Source: Verrucomicrobiota bacterium (lineage in GTDB: Bacteria; Verrucomicrobiota; Verrucomicrobiia; Limisphaerales; UBA11358). From it: 8,328 nucleotides of DNA. This document shows, piece by piece, positions 1 to 6,256 of the stretch. Made by a program: the position numbers and the translations under genes. The notes under the pieces were generated by a model, which was not told the DNA's origin, made no database searches, and saw only the letters and a program-made list of their open reading frames with translations. The first letter of the stretch is position 1, and every line of letters begins with the position of its first letter. The DNA lies in NCBI GenBank assembly GCA_021323835.1, contig JAJPKI010000380.1, positions 1 to 8,328 of the forward strand. Reading direction: 5' to 3'.

Positions 1-2544
1 AAATTGAACCGTTACATTCGCGCCGGAATTTGGAACGAAGAATCGTGGTGGGACGCAATCCGTCCGCTGGCATTGGGCGACGGACAAATTTCGCCGGACT
101 GGTTTGCAATTCATTGGATCAATGAATTTTGGCGCGTGCTAAAAGAAAATGGCGGCGTGTATCGCGGAAAACGTTTGTTTGAAACGGTTCCCGAAAAAGA
201 CAGCCCAAAACCCGGCAGCAGGCTGGAGCAACTTTATTTGCAATACGGTTTGTCGGCTTCTGCTCCCGTCGCAAATGGCGCGACAATAAAGCCAATTTCT
301 CCGCCGCCATTGGAAAAACAGGCAGAACGCCAGCCGCCTACGCCGCATTTTTTAACGACGAGCCATATCAACGTGCTGTTGCCGAGTTTGACTCGCGGCG
401 GCGCGGAGCGCAGTGTTTTGGAAATTCTCAGCGGATTGCAGCGGCGAAATTCATCGGGAAAATTATTTATACTTCACAACGCGCGACCAAGCTACGGTTT
501 TGACGGTGTTGGAAATATCAAAGTTCACCGGCTCGGCGCATTGGACATGAATGCGAAGTTGCATTCGGTTGCCGTGGAAGTGCTGGCATCGCCTGAATCG
601 GTTTTGTTCACGCACATGGTCAAAGCTGAATTACTACGGCATTTGTGGGAGCGCGGCGTGAAAACGGTTCCAGTCATTCAAAATTCCAAACCATCGTGGC
701 AGGATTTTCCGAAAGCATTTAATCATCCGAAGGTGCCGTTTATCGTCGCGGTGTCCGAAGCCGTTGCGCAAGAACTTCGGAAATGCCGTTGTCCTAAACC
801 GGTCGTTGTTTTGCGGCACGAATTGCAGCGCTGGTTCACGCCGGAAGAGCAGCAGCAAAATCGCCGGAACATTCGCGACCGTTTCGGTATTTCAGACGAC
901 ACCATCGTTATCGGCATGGTTGGCGAATTCAAATCGCAAAAAGCTTACACGCGCGCCGTTCGCGTGCTCGCACAGTTGCGGCAATCACATCAAATAAAAT
1001 TAATGATTTTAGGCGGCTGGGACCATGAATGGGGTTACGGACGACAGGCTTATACCGCCACTTGCCGTCTGGCGCTGGAATTGGATGTCATGCCGGATAT
1101 GATTATGCCCGGGCCGGTGCCGGACGTGGAAAAATATTACGCGGCGTTCGACGTTTTTTTGAACACCAGCGCTTATGAAGGATTAAGCGTGGCGTTGCTT
1201 GAAGCGATTCAGACGGGTTGTCCGATTGTGACGGCGGACGCCGGCGGCAATCGCGAGACGCTGCAGCCAAGCGCAATTTTGGTGGACGACTCATCCGACA
1301 CGGACGTTTATGTGCGCGCTATCGGGCAAGCGCTGCAAATCAGAACGCGCCCGCTCGTTCAAAAACCGGCCGACTTCGATTTAGTGCCGCGGCTGTGGTG
1401 TTTGCTCGGACGATATGCTTACGGCGAAATGATTTCTAAAAGCGATTCAGGAAAAACTCTTTTTATCACCGATAATTTGCCGTCGAACGGAGCGCAAAAC
1501 TCCCTGGTTCAACTTCTCTGCAATTTCTCCAAAAAAATCAAATTGTGGTTATGCGTTTTACAAACCGTTTCGCGGCAGAATAGTTTGGGAGAATTGCAAA
1601 AAAATAACGTTCCGGTTTTTTCAGTCCATAACTCGAGCGATTATTTTGAACGCGTTGAACGCATCCTTCACTTCATCGAACAAACCGGCGTGCGTAGCAT
1701 TTGTTTTTGGAATGTCGAACCGCGCATCAAATTACTTCTGGCGAAAATTTTGCCCGCCGGTTCAATCCGCTTGATTGATGTTATTGCTGATTCCTCGTCA
1801 TTTTTTCAAATGGAACATTCGGAAAACTTTCAGCGCCGGATTTCTTTTAGCGCAAAAGAGTATTGGGGGCGATTGGACAAAGTTGTTGCAAAATATCCAA
1901 ATGGAACTCCGCCGGATTTTCGTCTCGGGAAAAAAATGGTCGTGATTCCAGACGGCATTGCCAAAGTCTCGCCCGAGCCGCAGGCTAAATCATTGGCTGG
2001 CGTCAATCCGGATTTAATCATCGGGACGATTTGCCAAATTGCGCCGGGCAAGCGAATGGAATTTCTTCTGGACACGATGACGGAATTAAATCGCAACCTG
2101 ACAGGCGTCACGCTTGTCATTCTCGGCGAATTGGAATTGCGACATCAGGGTTACTGGCCGATTTTACAGGAAACACTTCGCCAACGGCAGATAACCAATA
2201 TTTATTTTGCGGGAATTCATGAAGACACTGCGCCCTGGATGAAATCATTCAAAATTTTTCTGTCTATTTTCGAGTGGCCGGGCTTTTCATCCGACGCGGG
2301 CCTGGCAATGGCTTTGGGAATTCCGGTGGCGACCAATTGCGCCGAAGGTTTTGTCGGAACGACTGCCAGCCGAAGGAATTTTATTTTTGAAGCCGCCGAT
2401 TCTAAAACGATGGCGCATCAATTGCGCGGATTGTTGCTCAATCCCGCTTCCCTCCGCCGCGCCGGAAAGCTCTCAAAAAAAATTGCCGCAAAAAAATTCT
2501 CCGTGCGCGCCATGGCCGATGCCTATACCCAATTGCTTTCTTGA
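1..2544 (+). CDS. Tandem-domain GT4-like glycosyltransferase, 5' truncated
   Basis: The reading frame is open from base 1 to the TGA at 2542-2544, so the true start lies upstream; the TTG at 4 (residue 1 here) is unlikely to be the start. Residues 1-85 are a remnant of an earlier domain (AIHWINEFWR near residue 35). A proline-rich linker spans about 89-118. GT-B module 1 (about 121-440) shows the glycine-rich GGAE loop (132-135), the GT4-type Lys313 and an intact EX7E motif (Glu392, Glu400), as expected for a retaining nucleotide-sugar transferase. Module 2 (about 483-846) begins GKTLFITDNLPSNGAQNSL and keeps Lys683. At the EX7E site it reads PGFSSDAGLA, with Pro759 and Leu767 where Glu is expected, so it may be weak or inactive. 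Such proteins typically build surface polysaccharide or O-antigen at the cytoplasmic membrane face. Donor and acceptor cannot be told from sequence. The two-module reading is firm; the exact role is not. Confidence 0.85.
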   Translation, partial: KLNRYIRAGIWNEESWWDAIRPLALGDGQISPDWFAIHWINEFWRVLKENGGVYRGKRLFETVPEKDSPKPGSRLEQLYLQYGLSASAPVANGATIKPISPPPLEKQAERQPPTPHFLTTSHINVLLPSLTRGGAERSVLEILSGLQRRNSSGKLFILHNARPSYGFDGVGNIKVHRLGALDMNAKLHSVAVEVLASPESVLFTHMVKAELLRHLWERGVKTVPVIQNSKPSWQDFPKAFNHPKVPFIVAVSEAVAQELRKCRCPKPVVVLRHELQRWFTPEEQQQNRRNIRDRFGISDDTIVIGMVGEFKSQKAYTRAVRVLAQLRQSHQIKLMILGGWDHEWGYGRQAYTATCRLALELDVMPDMIMPGPVPDVEKYYAAFDVFLNTSAYEGLSVALLEAIQTGCPIVTADAGGNRETLQPSAILVDDSSDTDVYVRAIGQALQIRTRPLVQKPADFDLVPRLWCLLGRYAYGEMISKSDSGKTLFITDNLPSNGAQNSLVQLLCNFSKKIKLWLCVLQTVSRQNSLGELQKNNVPVFSVHNSSDYFERVERILHFIEQTGVRSICFWNVEPRIKLLLAKILPAGSIRLIDVIADSSSFFQMEHSENFQRRISFSAKEYWGRLDKVVAKYPNGTPPDFRLGKKMVVIPDGIAKVSPEPQAKSLAGVNPDLIIGTICQIAPGKRMEFLLDTMTELNRNLTGVTLVILGELELRHQGYWPILQETLRQRQITNIYFAGIHEDTAPWMKSFKIFLSIFEWPGFSSDAGLAMALGIPVATNCAEGFVGTTASRRNFIFEAADSKTMAHQLRGLLLNPASLRRAGKLSKKIAAKKFSVRAMADAYTQLLS

Positions 2545-2568
2545 ACTTGTAAAAACGTGCGGTAAGGC

Positions 2569-2597
2569 TTGACATGGTTTTGCTAAAGGCTAATTAT
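2569..2597 (+). promoter_or_regulatory. Candidate sigma70-type promoter for the 2633 gene group
   Basis: A perfect TTGACA (-35) at 2569-2574 is followed after 17 bases by AATTAT at 2592-2597, which matches the TATAAT -10 consensus at four of six positions. It sits in the only sizeable gap upstream of the gene group, and transcription would start roughly 30 bases before the ATG at 2633. This suggests the downstream genes form a transcription unit separate from the glycosyltransferase. It is a consensus match only. If the organism uses a divergent housekeeping sigma factor (as in Bacteroidota), it would not count. Confidence 0.5.
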
Positions 2598-2622
2598 CGC
2601 GCAACAAACCGTAATTTAAATC

Positions 2623-2627
2623 AGGAG
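2623..2627 (+). promoter_or_regulatory. Shine-Dalgarno sequence AGGAG
   Basis: AGGAG lies five bases before the ATG at 2633 and fixes that codon as the start. It is the only clear Shine-Dalgarno sequence seen in the window. The later genes lack one and probably rely on overlap or short spacing for translation. Confidence 0.75.
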
Positions 2628-2632
2628 TTGCA

Positions 2633-4024
2633 ATGTATAAAATAATTGTTCGTTTGCCGGGCAACCGTGATTTTGCGGGTTCAATTCAAATTGAAAATTC
2701 CGCAGGCAGGCGAATCGCCGGGCCATTCCCCATTTGCGGACGCGCCGATGATAAATTGGCCCGCGAAAATAAAAATCCGAACCGCGACCCGCTTCTGCCG
2801 TTTGGCGACACGCCGTTGGGCGAATATCAATTGAAAGAAATCATCGCCAGCGGCAATGCCACGCCGTATTCCGCCGAAGAATTTGGTTCGTCGGGAATTG
2901 TCCTGCTCCAGCCGGGAAATGGCGCCGCTGCGCTTGCGGATGCGAATGGACGTTTTGGTTTTTTTATTCAAGGCGGCGCGTTGTCGCGAAAAGGATTGTT
3001 GCGTCCGACCGACGGTTCTTTGCGTTTATCCAACAAACATCAACGCGAACTTCTTGCCGTCCTGCAGCAGCTAAATGGAGCAGGTTGCAAATGCCAGGTG
3101 GTTGAATGCGCAAAAAAGGGAAAAAGAATCGCCGTCACTGCGACGACAGACGTTTTGTCTCAAAGTAAAACAGTGCTTTCAAAATTATTTGGCGCCGGCG
3201 TTTCTTTGCCGCAACGGTCGTTGATGCAAAAAATGCTGCTTGCCGGACGAATCTCGATTTCAATTCCCAGCTTGTTAATTTTGTCAACCCATGCGTCATT
3301 TGGCCAGCACGCCTCTGGCATTAAAAAAGAAACGCTACTGGCAAGCCGACATGCCATTTCGTTTCCGGTCATGTTCGCTGCGGCAACTGATACGGGTGCG
3401 GGACACGATTACAGCGGCATTGTTTCGCCCGGAGAACAATTAAAGGACGCCCCGAATTCTCCCGCGCCTGCGCCCGCTCAAAATCCGACCGCACCATTGA
3501 CGCCTTTTGATAACAATCAGCCGCAAAATCCGGATTTGACTCCGGCGCAAAAGCCATCGTTAGGCGGAGACACAAAGCCGATGGACCAGGCCCATAGCAT
3601 TCAAGGCAATATTCCAAATCTCCAACAAAATCCCGGCGCAAGCGGATTGGGTTTTGATACTGCCGGTGGAAAAGTTGGAGATGTCAATTCTTCGACAGTC
3701 ACGGTTCCATCGCCACAGTCAAATCCCGTTCAAACGCCCGGCAATTCTTCAACGCCGCAATCACCGGCGGGCAATAATTCCGGCGTGATAGATTCGACGG
3801 AAAAATATAACGCGCATAATCAGTCGGAAAGCCAGCGCGTTTGGAATGAATATTTGAAAAGTAAAGGGCTGCCCGCCCAGCCGGCAAATCCGCCCGCAAC
3901 TCAACCAGCGCAAAATTCGCAACCGGTTACACCGCCCGCGGCTCCCACGCCGCCAAAGCCCAAAGATAAAGGAACATTGCCGACTTTGGACGATAATTCG
4001 CCGCCACCACCGCCAAAGCAATGA
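2633..4024 (+). CDS. L,D-transpeptidase (YkuD)-like protein with Cys-to-Ser site and Pro-rich tail
   Basis: 463 residues; the start is set by AGGAG. Residues about 1-147 resemble the L,D-transpeptidase (YkuD) fold: NPNRDPLLPFGDTPLGEY (the usual GDTPTGxY region), GRFGFFIQGG where active enzymes have IHGG, then LRPTDGSLRLSN where they have the S/TxGC(I/V)R signature. The catalytic Cys is therefore Ser129 and the His is Gln113, 16 residues apart as expected of the family. Classical transpeptidase activity is unlikely, leaving a binding, regulatory or altered catalytic role. There is no N-terminal signal peptide. A short hydrophobic stretch (207-219, after Lys200 and Arg206) may be a membrane anchor or late export signal. 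Residues about 275-463 are Pro/Asn/Gln/Ser-rich and probably disordered, ending in a polyproline run. A Cys cluster (152, 154, 159) follows the fold. The stop overlaps the next start (ATGA), implying coupled translation. The fold assignment is motif-based; the function is unknown. Confidence 0.7.
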   Translation: MYKIIVRLPGNRDFAGSIQIENSAGRRIAGPFPICGRADDKLARENKNPNRDPLLPFGDTPLGEYQLKEIIASGNATPYSAEEFGSSGIVLLQPGNGAAALADANGRFGFFIQGGALSRKGLLRPTDGSLRLSNKHQRELLAVLQQLNGAGCKCQVVECAKKGKRIAVTATTDVLSQSKTVLSKLFGAGVSLPQRSLMQKMLLAGRISISIPSLLILSTHASFGQHASGIKKETLLASRHAISFPVMFAAATDTGAGHDYSGIVSPGEQLKDAPNSPAPAPAQNPTAPLTPFDNNQPQNPDLTPAQKPSLGGDTKPMDQAHSIQGNIPNLQQNPGASGLGFDTAGGKVGDVNSSTVTVPSPQSNPVQTPGNSSTPQSPAGNNSGVIDSTEKYNAHNQSESQRVWNEYLKSKGLPAQPANPPATQPAQNSQPVTPPAAPTPPKPKDKGTLPTLDDNSPPPPPKQ

Positions 4025-5205
4025 ACGGAAATATATTTGCTCGCTGCTTGATAATTTCGTGCGTTGCGTTCGGAATTTTATCTCCAATAAAAATGCAGGC
4101 GCTTTCTCAACCGGTAACGGTGCCTGCGGAATCTGAAATTGCCCAGGATGCCGCCAACTTGTCGTTGAAAAAAGATTTGGACAAACAGTGGATAGCTCTC
4201 GACGACCGCTACGAAGCGTTGAGAAAGCAAAAAGAGGATTACAATCAAAATTACGGCGGCAAACAATTCGACACGGATTCACCGGAATACGCCGCGGGAC
4301 AAAAAGAATTTACGCGTTTGGCTGATGCGATAAAAACTTACAACAGCGACATCGCCGCGTTCAAAGCCGACGTTGATAAACTTGTGCTTAAATCCGCGTC
4401 GGCAAGTTCTGGATTTGATTCGCGCACGCTCGTCACAAAAAATGATTATCAGGACGCTTTAAAAAACGAGACGGAATTAAAAAAGCGCCAACAGATTTAT
4501 CAAAACGAATTGGCCAAGCTCAAAAACTGGCAGCAGGGTTTGCAGGCAGACACGGATGTTTTCACCAAAATTCAAAACGACGCGCAGATTGATTGCTTGC
4601 ATGACGTTCTTATGAACATTCCTGCAAGCGAGACGTTCGAGAAAATGGCTGACGCAAAATTTTTAACGTCTGACCAGGCGGGCACGCTGGCAGCCGGTTA
4701 TGACGCGCTTAAAGCTTTCGTTTCCAGCGCTGAAGGCGTTGGTGCCGGCAATACCCCGGAGCAATTGGAGAAAATTCTTAACGCTCAAAAAAGTTTTCGT
4801 GATTCGCTGACCGAGCAGGCAATGATGACGCTCAAGGAAAGCAATCCGAAGGCGTTTGAATGGTATGGCAATGTTGGCAAGACCCTGGATGCGGCGAAGG
4901 AAATGATTGTTTTTTCCCAACAACAAAATAATTCCGCCGAAGCCTGGGGTAAATTTGGCGTAAAATTAGGCACAGCCGTTGTGCCGTTGGCGAATTACAT
5001 CGTCATTGCCGACACCTTGGGCGAAAAGGCGCTGACCCAACATATCGTGCAGTCCCCGATTGACAGCCTCAACGAGGCGATGAGCAAAAATTTTGACGCG
5101 CAACGTTACTTCGATGGAAAACTGAAAGCGGTCAACGACTCTCTTTCCGGTGTTCAGGAAACTATTTCAAAATGGCGCGCGGTTCATTCGCAAAACGAAT
5201 GGTAA
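4021..5205 (+). CDS. Secreted, mainly helical coiled-coil protein of unknown function
   Basis: 394 residues. The ATG at 4021 overlaps the previous stop in ATGA, so the two genes are probably translationally coupled. The N-terminus (MNGNIFARCLIISCVAFGIL) is a plausible Sec signal peptide with cleavage near Ala27 (MQA, then LSQ), so the mature protein should leave the cytoplasm. The rest is rich in Lys, Glu, Gln, Asp and Ala. Heptad-like stretches at about 48-125 and 145-185 (for example LKKDLDKQWIALDDRYEALR) suggest long helices or coiled coils. A hydrophobic segment at 316-330 (LGTAVVPLANYIVIA) lies between helical stretches and may be buried or membrane-contacting. There is one Cys in the mature part, in IDCLHD. 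I recognise no enzyme motif or named family. The coupling suggests it works with the L,D-transpeptidase-like protein, perhaps as its envelope partner; this is inference. Confidence 0.75.
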   Translation: MNGNIFARCLIISCVAFGILSPIKMQALSQPVTVPAESEIAQDAANLSLKKDLDKQWIALDDRYEALRKQKEDYNQNYGGKQFDTDSPEYAAGQKEFTRLADAIKTYNSDIAAFKADVDKLVLKSASASSGFDSRTLVTKNDYQDALKNETELKKRQQIYQNELAKLKNWQQGLQADTDVFTKIQNDAQIDCLHDVLMNIPASETFEKMADAKFLTSDQAGTLAAGYDALKAFVSSAEGVGAGNTPEQLEKILNAQKSFRDSLTEQAMMTLKESNPKAFEWYGNVGKTLDAAKEMIVFSQQQNNSAEAWGKFGVKLGTAVVPLANYIVIADTLGEKALTQHIVQSPIDSLNEAMSKNFDAQRYFDGKLKAVNDSLSGVQETISKWRAVHSQNEW

Positions 5206-5219
5206 TTTTTTTCTTAACG

Positions 5220-5357
5220 ATGAAACTCTTGCGCTTTTTCAACAATTCGGTAAAACAAATTTATGATTGGTTTTCTTTGTGGGATTACAAAATCAAGCAG
5301 CGGCGCCATTTAAAAAAACAAAAAACGGACGATTCAAACATTTATCCGTTGTGGTGA
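5220..5357 (+). CDS. Small basic/aromatic ORF, hypothetical
   Basis: 45 codons from ATG 5220, beginning MKLLRFFNNSVKQIYDWF and ending DDSNIYPLW, 14 bases after the preceding stop. In-frame starts further upstream are ATG 5199 (52 codons; it overlaps the previous stop as ATGGTAA, a common coupling arrangement, and adds MVIFFLT) and ATG 5172 (61 codons, largely inside the previous gene). No convincing Shine-Dalgarno sequence precedes any of them. The peptide has an amphipathic, aromatic N-terminal half and a very basic middle (KIKQRRHLKKQK), which would suit a membrane-surface or partner-binding peptide. It fills the gap between two real genes exactly, which supports its being real, but it is short and unrecognised, so it may be a chance frame. 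Confidence 0.45.
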   Translation: MKLLRFFNNSVKQIYDWFSLWDYKIKQRRHLKKQKTDDSNIYPLW

Positions 5358-5369
5358 TTTTTGCCGCCG

Positions 5370-6194
5370 ATGAATCTTTGCTCCGCGCTGCCAATTTCAA
5401 ATCTTCCGCCAACCGGCTGCCCGCCGGGACAAGAAGTTTTTTGGCTGTTCGACGATAGCCCTGAAAATTTTCGGCAAAAAGGCGGCCACCCGATTTATGG
5501 AGAAAAGGATATTGTTTATCGCTTCAATTCACTCGGCTACCGTTGCCCGGAATTTGATGCAAGCGCGGAAATTCAAATTGTCGCCGCGGGATGCAGCTAT
5601 GTCCTGGGGCATGCTTTGCCACAAAATGCTGTTTTCCATGAACTGTTCGCCGAACGGTTGCGTGCTGAAACAGGAAAAACCGTCCTGGTTTGGAATCTTG
5701 GACGATGCGGCGCCGGCAACGATTACATCAGCCGGCTGCTATACCTCGCGCTGGCAAAATTAAATCCGCAGCTTGTGCTCGTCAATTTCACCCACGCGTG
5801 CCGTCGCGAATATGTCTCGCTCCAAAACCGGTATATCAACTACACGCCGACGTCCAAGCCGTATGACGAAATTTCAAAAGATATTTTTCATCACTTCGGC
5901 GCGTTGAGCAGCCCGTTCGATGACCAGCTTAATTTTTTCAAAAATTACAAAGCCGTCGAATGCCTGCTCGCAAACCGGACATGGCTTTATTCCCATATCG
6001 CGCCAAAAGAATTTGAGCCGCTCGCCGCACACATGGATTTGAGCCGCTATGCCGGGCAGCTTGAAGTGATTGACCGCGCGCGCGATAAAGGCCATCCGGG
6101 GCCGGAAAGTCATCGCCGTCTGGCCGAACTTTATTGGAAAAAATTCATCGAGCTCGGCGGCTTGGCGAAATTTGCCGATAAGGCAAAAATTTAA
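5370..6194 (+). CDS. SGNH-fold hydrolase/acyltransferase-like protein
   Basis: 274 residues from ATG 5370; a TTG at 5361 in the same frame would add three. The SGNH blocks are visible: block I VAAGCSYVLG with the likely nucleophile Ser76 (GCS instead of the commoner GDS), a Gly/Asn block GRCGAGND with Asn117, and block V DKGH with Asp239 and His242. The N-terminal YRFNSLGYRCPEF is typical of the lead-in seen in many bacterial SGNH proteins. The family covers esterases, lipases and carbohydrate O-acetylesterases or acyltransferases. No signal peptide or membrane segment is evident, so it probably acts in the cytoplasm. Beside a glycosyltransferase and an envelope-type gene pair, an acyl modification of a surface glycan is a reasonable inference, but the substrate cannot be read from sequence. 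It begins 12 bases after the small ORF and likely shares its transcript. Confidence 0.8.
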   Translation: MNLCSALPISNLPPTGCPPGQEVFWLFDDSPENFRQKGGHPIYGEKDIVYRFNSLGYRCPEFDASAEIQIVAAGCSYVLGHALPQNAVFHELFAERLRAETGKTVLVWNLGRCGAGNDYISRLLYLALAKLNPQLVLVNFTHACRREYVSLQNRYINYTPTSKPYDEISKDIFHHFGALSSPFDDQLNFFKNYKAVECLLANRTWLYSHIAPKEFEPLAAHMDLSRYAGQLEVIDRARDKGHPGPESHRRLAELYWKKFIELGGLAKFADKAKI

Positions 6195-6256
6195 TTTCAG
6201 TCACTAATCCTTGTTATTGCCAGTCCATGGCAGAATCACCATCATTTCTTCTTCGC

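Noticed and set aside
4051..4062. Lipobox-like IISC (residues 11-14) in the secreted coiled-coil protein
   Set aside because: The hydrophobic part before this Cys is only a few residues long and hydrophobic sequence continues after it, so a normal signal peptide cut near Ala27 fits better.
3761..4282. 173-codon open frame on the minus strand
   Set aside because: It spans the junction of two well-supported plus-strand genes that overlap by ATGA, and its product is Arg-rich and low in structure.
6171..6187. Hairpin TTTGCC-GATAA-GGCAAA at the end of the SGNH gene
   Set aside because: The stem is only 6 bp, lies inside the coding end, and is followed by a mixed A/T stretch rather than a run of T, so I do not call it a terminator.
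6227..6256. Upstream in-frame ATG at 6227 for the GH95 gene
   Set aside because: It would put ten residues (MAESPSFLLR) ahead of the basic signal-peptide start, and it has no Shine-Dalgarno sequence either; ATG 6257 is simpler, though the choice is not certain.
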